Assembly (NCBI GenBank): GCA_938022165.1
Contig: CALIEI010000241.1
Span: 1 to 35,081 of the forward strand
Reading direction: 5' to 3'
Source of the DNA: an uncultured Saprospiraceae bacterium
GTDB lineage: Bacteria; Bacteroidota; Bacteroidia; Chitinophagales; Saprospiraceae
Length of the DNA stretch: 35,081 nt
The translations under genes and the position numbers were made by a program. The notes under the pieces were generated by a model that was not told where the DNA came from, did not search any database, and saw only the letters and a program-made list of their open reading frames with translations. Position 1 is the first letter of the stretch, and each line of letters opens with the position of its first letter. Below are positions 16,805 to 24,349 of the stretch, piece after piece.

Positions 16805-18435
16805 TTCACGGAGAAAGATCAAGTGGAAACGCTCATGGAATAGTAAATACTAAACCTGTTGTAGTATCTAAAATGTTGGATTTAGTAGATTACAAATCCG
16901 ATAAAGATTTGCGAAGTATAAAGATTCTTGAGCCATCGGCAGGAGAAGGTGCCTTTGCTATTGAGATACTACGTAGACTTCATAAGTCATCAATGACATT
17001 TCAATTTAATTTTCAAGAATCTCTTTCTAATATTTATTTGTGTGAGTTGGACGAAGCAGTTTCATCTAAATTAAAAAGTAATATTGATTATTATTTCAAA
17101 TCATTGAAATTATCGTTAACCATTCCAAATTTATTTGTTGCCGACTTTTTACAATTGAAGTTACATGAGAAATTTGATATTATAATCGGCAATCCGCCTT
17201 ATGTTCGCAATGAAAATATCCCTTTAATATCAAAACAAATTTATCAAACAAAATATTCGACATTTACCCATAGGAGTGATTTATATGTTCCTTTTTACGA
17301 AAAGGCGCTGAAGTTATTAGAGACTAATGGAGTATTATCTTACGTTTGCTCAAATAGATGGCTTAAGAATCAATATGGCCAAAATTTAAGAGAATTAATT
17401 TCTACTCAATACAATGTAAAATCTATAATTGATCTAGAAAATGCAAACCTTTTTGACGAGGAAGTTCTTGGCTATCCTGCTATAACCACTATAGCTAATT
17501 GCCAAAAAAAATCATCAACTCCATATTCGGAGGTTTTTGATCTTGATTCGTTTATTGAATTTGAACAAACCAAAGAAAATTCAACAGTACTAAATCTTTC
17601 GTCATCAAACTGGTTTTCCTTTTCATATAGAGGAGAATCTTATGAGAAATATTTATTGAGAATAGAAGACCAAAATTTCAAAATCGGTATTGGAGTAGCT
17701 ACTGGTAGGGATTCTATATTCATAAGTACAAACTTCAAAGGTATAATTGAAAATGAACTTCTTATACCAATTTTAACGTCAAAAGGAGTAAAATCATCTA
17801 AACTTGAATGGAAAGGAAATTACATAATCAATCCTTTTAATAGCTCTGGTGGATTGATAAGTTTAGATAAATTTCCACTTGCAAAAAAATATTTTTTAGA
17901 AAATAAAGAAGAGTTATCTAAAAGACATGTAGCCAAAAAATCCCCATCAAAGTTTTTCAAGACGATTGATAAAATCAACATAAAATTAGTAACACAGCCA
18001 AAAGTAATCTTGCCAGATATTTCTGGAAATAGATTTATTCATGTTGATAAAGGTGAATATTACCCTCATCATAACTTATATTATATAATTGGTGGTTCAT
18101 ATAACGAAATGTGCTTGTTGGCCTCTATAATGATGTCTGATTTCGTATACGATCAACTGCTTCACATTGGAAATAAAATGAAAGGTGGATACCCGCGATG
18201 GCAGTCTCAAAATATTAGAAAGTTACGTATACCAATATTAAGTGCTATTCCAGAAGGTGTAAAAGAGTCCTTACTTGAAGCTTATAGAAATAATGACTTA
18301 GAAAAAATCAATTCAATAGTAACTATTGACACAATTGAATCATTCGAAATTCTTGAAGGGCAGGGAGTATTGTTTGATGATCATGCAGATTACAAGAATA
18401 TAAATCATGATCGCACAACAACAGATATTTCTTGA
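16801..18435 (+). CDS. N6-adenine DNA methyltransferase of the XhoI/PaeR7I-like system
   Basis: A 544-residue class I methyltransferase. The SAM-binding motif ILEPSAGEGAF lies at about residues 42-52 and the catalytic motif NPPY at 131-134, marking an N6-adenine enzyme of gamma-type order. The large C-terminal half, with segments such as GGYPRWQSQNIRKLRIP, is the probable target-recognition region. The size is similar to M.PaeR7I. It should methylate the A of the endonuclease site and protect the host. Translational overlap with the endonuclease, and the shared low GC, mark the two as one unit. Confidence 0.88.
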   Translation: MIHGERSSGNAHGIVNTKPVVVSKMLDLVDYKSDKDLRSIKILEPSAGEGAFAIEILRRLHKSSMTFQFNFQESLSNIYLCELDEAVSSKLKSNIDYYFKSLKLSLTIPNLFVADFLQLKLHEKFDIIIGNPPYVRNENIPLISKQIYQTKYSTFTHRSDLYVPFYEKALKLLETNGVLSYVCSNRWLKNQYGQNLRELISTQYNVKSIIDLENANLFDEEVLGYPAITTIANCQKKSSTPYSEVFDLDSFIEFEQTKENSTVLNLSSSNWFSFSYRGESYEKYLLRIEDQNFKIGIGVATGRDSIFISTNFKGIIENELLIPILTSKGVKSSKLEWKGNYIINPFNSSGGLISLDKFPLAKKYFLENKEELSKRHVAKKSPSKFFKTIDKINIKLVTQPKVILPDISGNRFIHVDKGEYYPHHNLYYIIGGSYNEMCLLASIMMSDFVYDQLLHIGNKMKGGYPRWQSQNIRKLRIPILSAIPEGVKESLLEAYRNNDLEKINSIVTIDTIESFEILEGQGVLFDDHADYKNINHDRTTTDIS

Positions 18436-18520
18436 GTTCTCCTACAGTCATCTCTCGCATATCTTCTCCAATTATTCATATTATGTAATACTGATTATAA
18501 TCATCTAAAAAAACAAAACA

Positions 18521-19762
18521 GTGAAGAACATTCTGATTAAGGTTTCACTCTTTATCAACTATTTCGTTTTTGCCATTCTGCTCAATAGTGTTGGAGCAGT
18601 AATTTTGCAATTGCAAAGAAACTTTGATATCTCTAAAGCTGATGTATCTGTTCTCGAAGGGTTCAAGGATATTCCTATTGCGATTGCTTCATTTTTTGTG
18701 GCTTCATTTTTACCAAGGTTGGGTATTAAGCGAGGTATGATTATAGGCCTTCTCATGGTGGCGCTAATGTGTCTAGCAATGCCTATGATCGCAAGTGACT
18801 TTTGGCATTTCAAATTATTATTTGCGATTACAGGGGTGAGTTTTGCTATTATTAAAATTAGTGTTTTTGCGGTTATTGGTTTAGTGACCAATAATGAAAA
18901 GGAACACAGTAGCCTGATGAGTTGGATTGAAGGCACATTTATGATAGGTGTTTTAGTAGGGAATATCATTATCAGTTATTTTATAGATGATACGAATGCA
19001 AAATCTACAGAGTGGTTGAATGTATATTGGCTGCTAGGGGTATTGTGTTTAATGGCGACTATTTTTGTTTTCTTCTCTACACTAAATGAAGAGGATGCGA
19101 ATAAAGCCAACAATAGTATGGCAGATGATTTTCTTGATATGCTCAAGTTAGCTGCCAAGCCATTAATATTGGTTTTTGTAATGAGTGCCTTCCTGTTTGT
19201 ATTAATCGAGCAAAGTTTTCAAACTTGGATGCCCACTTTTTATAAGGATATATTAAGTGTGCCAGCGTCTATGAGTATTCAAGCGGGTGCTATCTTAGCG
19301 GGTGCATTTGCTGTGGGTAGAATTGCAGCAGGTTTTATTTTACAGAAAGTGAATTGGCTGTACTTTTTATTGACTTGCCTTGTTTTATTGGTCGTTTGCA
19401 TCTTGTTGAATATTCCTTTGGCTAATTCTGCAAACATAACAGCAGATGTGAGCTGGTGGAACGCACCATTTGTAGCATGGACTTTTCCACTAATGGGTTT
19501 ATTTCTTGCACCTATCTATCCAACTATAAATTCTATTATTCTGTCCTCTATTCCAAAATATCTACACAGCTCTATGTCAGGCTTGATTGTGGTCTTTTCT
19601 GCTTTAGGTGGAACCATAGGCTCTATTATTACAGGAAATCTTTTTGAAGCGTTTGATGGATCTACGGCTTTCTATATGTCAATTGTTCCAATTGGTTTAT
19701 TAGCCCTTGCGCTTTTGATCTTGAATAGAATGTTTAAACAAAAACAGAATTTTGCACAATGA
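18521..19762 (+). CDS. Major facilitator superfamily transporter, probably for trehalose or a related sugar
   Basis: A 413-residue, strongly hydrophobic protein with about 12 membrane segments. The loop FLPRLGIKRGMIIG after the second helix fits the MFS signature region, and the central loop between the two halves lies near residues 190-210. GTG at 18521 is taken as the start because it places the first helix directly at the N-terminus. Its TGA overlaps the ATG of the trehalase by four bases, so the two are made together; import of trehalose or another disaccharide is therefore likely but not shown. Confidence 0.82.
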   Translation: MKNILIKVSLFINYFVFAILLNSVGAVILQLQRNFDISKADVSVLEGFKDIPIAIASFFVASFLPRLGIKRGMIIGLLMVALMCLAMPMIASDFWHFKLLFAITGVSFAIIKISVFAVIGLVTNNEKEHSSLMSWIEGTFMIGVLVGNIIISYFIDDTNAKSTEWLNVYWLLGVLCLMATIFVFFSTLNEEDANKANNSMADDFLDMLKLAAKPLILVFVMSAFLFVLIEQSFQTWMPTFYKDILSVPASMSIQAGAILAGAFAVGRIAAGFILQKVNWLYFLLTCLVLLVVCILLNIPLANSANITADVSWWNAPFVAWTFPLMGLFLAPIYPTINSIILSSIPKYLHSSMSGLIVVFSALGGTIGSIITGNLFEAFDGSTAFYMSIVPIGLLALALLILNRMFKQKQNFAQ

Positions 19763-21216
19763 TAAAAACACCAGATCAAGTATTTGGCGAGCTATTCGAA
19801 GCAGTTCAATTAGGAGAAGTCTTTAAAGATAGTAAGACATTTGTTGACTTGATTCCATTATTTTCTCCCGAAAAGATATTGAACGATTTTTCACAAGAGA
19901 AAAACGATAGAGACTTTAATCTAGAGAAGTTTGTTTGGAGAAATTTTAAAGCACAATCGATAGCGGATTCAGATTTTGTAAGTGATACTAGTATTCCGCT
20001 TTCTGATCATATTTCAGTTTTATGGAAACATCTAACGCGTGAAAAAGATAAAGCTATCGAAGGGAGTAGTTTGATTCCGCTTCCACATCCTTATATAGTA
20101 CCAGGCGGACGATTTAAAGAAATTTATTATTGGGATAGTTACTTTACCATGTTGGGCTTAGCAGAGCATGGCCACATTTCCATGATTGAAAACATGGTGA
20201 AAAATTTTGCCTATCTAATAGAAACGATCGGGCATATTCCAAATGGCAATCGATCTTATTTTGTGTCTCGCTCTCAACCACCATATTTTTCATTGATGGT
20301 GAGTCTGCTCGCAAAATTAAAAGGAGAGGAGATTTATATAACTTATTTGCCTTTTTTGGAAAAGGAATACCAGTTCTGGATGCATCCTGATTCTAAGCGT
20401 ACTTTGAAAGTAGGGGAGTATACGCTGAATAGATATTTTGATAATAAGAATTACCCTAGAGAAGAATCCTATGCGGAGGATGTAAATCTCAAAGGCGTTT
20501 TTGCTGATCCAATGTTGCATCTTAGAGCAGCCTGCGAATCTGGTTGGGACTTTAGCTCCCGATGGTTGGCAGATAGAAATAGTCTAGAGCAAATAAGAGC
20601 AGCAGATATTATTCCAGTTGACTTAAATTGCTTGATGCTTCATTTAGAAAATGTGATATCTAAGGGCTATCAACTTGCTGGTGATACTGCTCAAGGAGAT
20701 AAGTATAATCAGCTGTATGAAAAAAGAAAAGAAGCTATCCTTACTTCTTTCTACAATCGAGATCTAGGGGCCTTCGTAGATGTAGTTCATAACGAAGGGC
20801 AGTCTTCTCAGCTTACTCTAGCCATGGTGTTCCCTTTGTTTTTTGAAATGGCTAATCAAGAACAAGCATATTCTATAGCTGCTATCATTGAAGAGAAATT
20901 TCTTAAAGCGGGTGGTCTCCCAACAACTCTAATTGATACAGGTCAGCAATGGGATTTTCCAAATGGATGGGCACCCCTTCAATGGATTGCGGTAAAAGGT
21001 TTAGATAATTATGGTCATCATACTTTAGCTAAAGAAATAACTCAACGATGGTGCAGTTTAAATGAAAAAGTATTTAAGCAGACGGGCAAGATGATGGAGA
21101 AATACAACATAGTGGACCTAAGCCTAGAGGCTGGTGGAGGTGAATATGATGTGCAAGAGGGATTTGGTTGGACCAATGGAGTCTATCTAGCCATGCAGAA
21201 ATATTTAGGATTCTAA
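19759..21216 (+). CDS. Trehalase, GH37, cytoplasmic
   Basis: A 485-residue protein with the two GH37 signatures: PGGRFKEIYYWDSYFT and QQWDFPNGWAPLQ. Also present are NGNRSYFVSRSQPP, ESGWDFSSRW and the C-terminal GGGEYDVQEGFGWTNG. It would hydrolyse trehalose to two glucose molecules. No signal peptide is visible, which places it in the cytoplasm and agrees with the transporter it overlaps. The length is typical of bacterial trehalases. The end of the gene is close to repeat copy B, and no standard terminator is seen. Confidence 0.93.
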   Translation: MIKTPDQVFGELFEAVQLGEVFKDSKTFVDLIPLFSPEKILNDFSQEKNDRDFNLEKFVWRNFKAQSIADSDFVSDTSIPLSDHISVLWKHLTREKDKAIEGSSLIPLPHPYIVPGGRFKEIYYWDSYFTMLGLAEHGHISMIENMVKNFAYLIETIGHIPNGNRSYFVSRSQPPYFSLMVSLLAKLKGEEIYITYLPFLEKEYQFWMHPDSKRTLKVGEYTLNRYFDNKNYPREESYAEDVNLKGVFADPMLHLRAACESGWDFSSRWLADRNSLEQIRAADIIPVDLNCLMLHLENVISKGYQLAGDTAQGDKYNQLYEKRKEAILTSFYNRDLGAFVDVVHNEGQSSQLTLAMVFPLFFEMANQEQAYSIAAIIEEKFLKAGGLPTTLIDTGQQWDFPNGWAPLQWIAVKGLDNYGHHTLAKEITQRWCSLNEKVFKQTGKMMEKYNIVDLSLEAGGGEYDVQEGFGWTNGVYLAMQKYLGF

Positions 21217-21240
21217 GGCTCACTTTTTTGCAAACTCATT

Positions 21241-21308
21241 GCGACATGCCGTAGGCATCAAAGCTCGACAAGCCGGAGGCGCGTAGGGCTAAGGGGTGGA
21301 AATGAATC
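21241..21308. repeat. GC-rich palindromic intergenic element, copy B
   Basis: It lies between the convergent trehalase gene and the minus-strand gene at 21315. It reads GCGAC, then a stem-loop ATGCC-GTA-GGCAT (21246-21258), then CAAAGCTCG (21259-21267), a GCC-GGA-GGC hairpin, and AAGGGGTGGAAATGA (21291-21305). Copy C has the same order with a different but still paired stem. Confidence 0.65.
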
Positions 21309-21314
21309 TTCTGC

Positions 21315-22334
21315 TTATAGCTCCAAATCAAAGGAATAAATCTCCCGCTTAGTAATCCCAGTTGCGTTCTCATTGTGCTCCGAAATAGCATTTTCAATAT
21401 CATCCCCTTCAATCTTTTTAGTAGGGTAGTTGTAACCATAAATATCTTTGACCAAAAAGACAACATCTTCGCCTATAGAATCATCTAAGAGGTCATTCAT
21501 GGATTCGGAATCATAAAATATAGACAGTTCATCATCAGCACCAATTGAAATCGGAAATTGAGCAGCTAATTTACTAGAAGTATACACTCTTAATTTTGTA
21601 CTTTGTGTAGAATCATCTTTGATTAGAAGTAAAGGATTTTGAATGTCTAATTCCATACCGCTAATATTCTCTATTTTCAATTCAGCGATAGTTTTTGATT
21701 TTACTTCTTTTTGATCTGCGGTTATTATTCTATCATTGAAAATTGCAAGGCTAATCTTTAGAGCATCACCAGGCTTGTCAATTTCCATTTCTGTGATCTG
21801 GCTATTGTCCTTTTTTTGTACCTGAGTAGCTTTGTCGAAGGTGCACATACTATTCAGTCTAGTGATGTTAGATGCACTCCAATTGTATCCAATATCTTCT
21901 GACTCGAGATCTGCAATTAGGCGTTCTATGGTATCTCCATCTATATAGGAAGAGGAATACTGATTATTTTTATGTCCATAATTGATAACAAAGGCGCCTT
22001 TCTCATTCTTGGATTTGCCAAAGATTAGTTTTATTTCATATGCATAGAAAGAGAAGGTCGTGGAATCACCTTTTTTTAGGTTTGAGCCTGATGGCAAAGA
22101 TTTGGGTGCGTAGATGATATCCGTTTCTTGGTCTGAGAGTACAGCTAGACCAATGTTTTCGATGGTCATTTCTCTACTTTTAGTATTAGTGATTTCTATC
22201 TGAGCTATGGTGCTTGTCGTGATGGTCCTAAAGTTTGCTTTGTCGTATTTTTCGACATTGAACAGAATCATCTTAAAGTCAATCGTATCCTTTCCGTCAT
22301 CTATGGTGATGTTTTTTATATTGACTTTTTTCAT
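21315..22334 (-). CDS. Uncharacterised two-domain protein with internal duplication
   Basis: A 339-residue protein with no signal peptide and no membrane segment. Residues about 16-144 and 190-320 look like two copies of one beta-rich domain. TIAQIEITNTKSREMTIEN aligns with TIAELKIENISGMELDIQN, a short LAVLSD/LLLIKD strand follows in both, and each ends in a G-D-x-IE helix (DGDTIERLIADL and EGDDIENAISEH). There is a single Cys. I do not recognise the family. It starts 21 bases after the stop of the exported protein upstream, so the two probably form an operon. The last gene of the pair ends against repeat copy B. Confidence 0.65.
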   Translation of the reverse strand: MKKVNIKNITIDDGKDTIDFKMILFNVEKYDKANFRTITTSTIAQIEITNTKSREMTIENIGLAVLSDQETDIIYAPKSLPSGSNLKKGDSTTFSFYAYEIKLIFGKSKNEKGAFVINYGHKNNQYSSSYIDGDTIERLIADLESEDIGYNWSASNITRLNSMCTFDKATQVQKKDNSQITEMEIDKPGDALKISLAIFNDRIITADQKEVKSKTIAELKIENISGMELDIQNPLLLIKDDSTQSTKLRVYTSSKLAAQFPISIGADDELSIFYDSESMNDLLDDSIGEDVVFLVKDIYGYNYPTKKIEGDDIENAISEHNENATGITKREIYSFDLEL

Positions 22335-22355
22335 TGTACAGTTATTTAAGTAGTT

Positions 22356-23135
22356 CTATTTTTGAGTTTGAAAAACGCAATCCTTTAGCACTTTTGCCAT
22401 CTCTTCAGGTGGTACTCTTTCATAAAAATAATTATCGTACTGAAAGAGAGTAGACGCCTTATCGATCATGCATTTTATCATACTACTTTTATCACAATTG
22501 TATGTTTTAGCAAAATCTATTATGTTCGGGTCTTTACTGTAGGTTTCAAAGAAAAAAGACTTATCTTCTTCTGACCAACCTAGACTGTTTGAAGTATTGT
22601 ATTCAGTACCGATAGATAAAGAAAAAAAATTGCTGTCATCGCTTTCACTATTAAAAACACAGGCAAAACTTCCGCACATGATTTTTGATAGTTTATTCAT
22701 TTTTGAGCATTTATCTGTTACTTTTTGAAAGGATGTTTCTGATAGTTCCAGGACATTAAAGTCCCTTATAGTTAGGTTGCCTGTAAAAATATTATCTGGT
22801 TTGTATCTCGAATGCCAAGTTGGTTTGCTAAAGTAGCACTCTATATGATTAATGTGTTTTCTATCAGCGTTCTCAATAATGACTAAGCCAATTGAATGAA
22901 AAATGTAGTAATTGCTATTGAAGTATCCGTTAGAGGGCTTTCGCATATTTGCTTCAGGAACAAGTACGTCAATGGAAGAAACGCCAAGTACGTCTTTGAT
23001 TTCTTTTATTGTAGTAGTACTATCAATTATACAATCGTTTATGGTAAGTATATCTTCTGTGGATAGTTTGATTGTTTGACCTAAGAGTGAAGTGCAGCAT
23101 AGAATACAGAGAAAAATAATATGAAAGTAGTTCAT
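22356..23135 (-). CDS. Uncharacterised probable exported protein
   Basis: A 259-residue protein with an N-terminal signal peptide (FHIIFLCILCCTSLLG, cleavage near QTIK). A lipoprotein reading is less likely, because no Cys sits at a good lipobox position. The segment TIKEIKDVLGVSSIDVLVP and the following IFHSIGLVIIEN resemble small Bacteroidota proteins in which a predicted activity is compared with a short conserved LG-P motif, but I cannot name the family with confidence. Several Cys in the mature part could form disulfides. It is the first gene of the pair and has a candidate promoter at 23169-23199. Confidence 0.6.
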   Translation of the reverse strand: MNYFHIIFLCILCCTSLLGQTIKLSTEDILTINDCIIDSTTTIKEIKDVLGVSSIDVLVPEANMRKPSNGYFNSNYYIFHSIGLVIIENADRKHINHIECYFSKPTWHSRYKPDNIFTGNLTIRDFNVLELSETSFQKVTDKCSKMNKLSKIMCGSFACVFNSESDDSNFFSLSIGTEYNTSNSLGWSEEDKSFFFETYSKDPNIIDFAKTYNCDKSSMIKCMIDKASTLFQYDNYFYERVPPEEMAKVLKDCVFQTQK

Positions 23136-23168
23136 TATTCAAGTTAGAGTCAGATGATTATAGCGTTT

Positions 23169-23199
23169 TAAAGGTAATAAAAATAGCACTTAAAGGCAA
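23169..23199 (-). promoter_or_regulatory. Candidate promoter of the two-gene minus-strand operon
   Basis: On the minus strand TTG (23199-23197) is followed after 20 bases by TACCTTTA (23176-23169), close to the Bacteroidota consensus. The start codon is 33 bases further on. Confidence 0.4.
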
Positions 23200-23282
23200 T
23201 GGGCTTTGTGGTCCAGAACCAGCTGTCGTATTGCGTTAAAATCTTTTCAAATAGGTCATTTCTTTCAATTTTTAGAGTTATC

Positions 23283-23448
23283 GCGACGGGCCACCGGCCC
23301 CAAAGCTCGGCGCAACGGAGTGAGCAGGATAAAGGATCGAAACGGCATCCTGTAGTCGCATTATATGCGACTACAGGATATAGTAGAGAGCCTGGTCCCG
23401 TGCGGATATAGGCGCTAGCCGTATTCTGCATCGGGATAGCCCCCCCCC
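23283..23448. repeat. GC-rich palindromic intergenic element, copy C
   Basis: The longest copy, in the 486-base gap 23136-23621. In order: GCGAC; stem-loop GGGCC-ACC-GGCCC (23288-23300); CAAAGCTCG (23301-23309); GGATCGAAACGG; a perfect 15-bp hairpin (23347-23361 with 23365-23379); GATATAGTAGAG; the core AGCCTGGTCCCG (23389-23400); and a final segment ending in a run of nine C (23440-23448). Open frames across it on both strands are by-products of the repeat. The rest of the gap holds the two promoters and no gene. Confidence 0.7.
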
Positions 23449-23540
23449 TCCAAACAAACATTAACAAGCAATTAGTCGTTTCATTGTTATAATTGGGGTA
23501 AAAAAGGTGAGAAAACGGTGATTTTAGAGGTCTTTGGGCA

Positions 23541-23571
23541 TTGAAAAGTTACTAGTATTTACCTATCTTTG
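23541..23571 (+). promoter_or_regulatory. Promoter of rpmI-rplT
   Basis: TTG (23541-23543), a 20-base spacer, then TATCTTTG (23564-23571), a full match to TAnnTTTG. A leader of roughly 45 bases precedes the rpmI ATG at 23622. Confidence 0.65.
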
Positions 23572-23621
23572 CACTCGCTCTACAAACAGGGCTTATTTAT
23601 TACTAATTAAAACGGTACACA

Positions 23622-23819
23622 ATGCCTAAAATGAAGACCCACTCTAGTGCCAAGAAGAGATTCAAGGTTACTGGTTCAGGGAAAATCAAGCGTTTCCAAG
23701 CAGGTAAAAGACACCTTCTTCGTAAGCGTGGAAAAAAAGCAAAGCTTAGGCTTACTGGTTCTACAATCATGGCTTGTAAAGGCGATGCTAAGAGAATCAA
23801 AGCTCTACTTTGTATCTAA
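23622..23819 (+). CDS. rpmI: 50S ribosomal protein L35
   Basis: A 65-residue, very basic protein beginning [20 protein letters not shown], with [11 protein letters not shown] in the middle, as in L35. It is a component of the large ribosomal subunit. rplT follows 73 bases downstream in the usual order. infC, which commonly precedes this pair, is not adjacent; instead a repeat element and divergent genes lie upstream, and the pair has its own promoter. Confidence 0.97.
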   Translation: MPKMKTHSSAKKRFKVTGSGKIKRFQAGKRHLLRKRGKKAKLRLTGSTIMACKGDAKRIKALLCI

Positions 23820-23892
23820 GACATTTATTTTTTAACGAGAATACAGGTCATCAAGCGCATAATGCCTCTGTATTGAACTAAAATTAACAACT

Positions 23893-24237
23893 ATGCCACG
23901 GTCAGTCAACTCTGTTGCTTCCAGAAAAAGAAGAAAAAAAATCTTAAAAGCTGCCAAAGGATACTTTGGAGCTAGATCTAATGTCTACACTGTTGCGAAA
24001 AACGCAGTAGAAAAAGGTTGGACATACGCCTATAGAGATCGTAAAAACAAAAAGCGTGTATTTAGAGCGCTTTGGATCGCAAGAATTAATGCAGGTGCTA
24101 GACAAAATGGCACTACCTACTCTAAGTTAATGCACGGATTATCTCAAAAAGAAATCGGATTGAACAGAAAGGTACTTGCTGATCTAGCTATGAACAACCC
24201 AGAAGTGTTCGCTTCAATTGTTAAAGAAGTAGCTTAA
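23893..24237 (+). CDS. rplT: 50S ribosomal protein L20
   Basis: A 114-residue basic protein with the L20 features: [20 protein letters not shown] near the N-terminus, [22 protein letters not shown] and the C-terminal [20 protein letters not shown]. It binds 23S rRNA early in assembly of the large subunit, and in other bacteria L20 also represses its own operon; whether the short leader here has such a site cannot be read from sequence alone. A terminator follows within 25 bases. Confidence 0.97.
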   Translation: MPRSVNSVASRKRRKKILKAAKGYFGARSNVYTVAKNAVEKGWTYAYRDRKNKKRVFRALWIARINAGARQNGTTYSKLMHGLSQKEIGLNRKVLADLAMNNPEVFASIVKEVA

Positions 24238-24260
24238 AGAAAAGATTTTTCAAAATATTT

Positions 24261-24293
24261 AAAGCCGGTGCTCCTTGAGCATCGGCTTTTTTA
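24261..24293 (+). terminator. Rho-independent terminator of rpmI-rplT
   Basis: A 12-bp stem (24261-24272 with 24278-24289, one G-U pair), a 5-base loop and a T-run. It starts 24 bases after the rplT stop codon. Confidence 0.9.
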
Positions 24294-24305
24294 TTGGAAC
24301 TTGTA

Positions 24306-24313
24306 TAAATTTG
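24306..24313 (+). promoter_or_regulatory. Candidate -7 box of the nuclease-helicase gene
   Basis: TAAATTTG matches TAnnTTTG just after the rplT terminator and 36 bases before the ATG at 24350. No clear -33 TTTG is seen at the right distance. It supports 24350 over the earlier in-frame ATG at 24275, which lies inside the terminator. Confidence 0.4.
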
Positions 24314-24349
24314 CCTTCATCTAAAGCTAGCATTTCATTACATTTGAAT

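Noticed and set aside
23440-23448. Run of nine C as a phase-variation switch
   Set aside because: It is inside the intergenic repeat, not in a gene and not within a recognised promoter.
23168-23467. Overlapping open frames of 99 (minus) and 70 (plus) codons
   Set aside because: Both are translations of repeat copy C; frames on both strands are open because the element is GC-rich and palindromic.
24275-24349. Upstream ATG for the nuclease-helicase
   Set aside because: This start lies within the rplT terminator stem-loop and before the candidate -7 box; 24350 gives a normal N-terminus.
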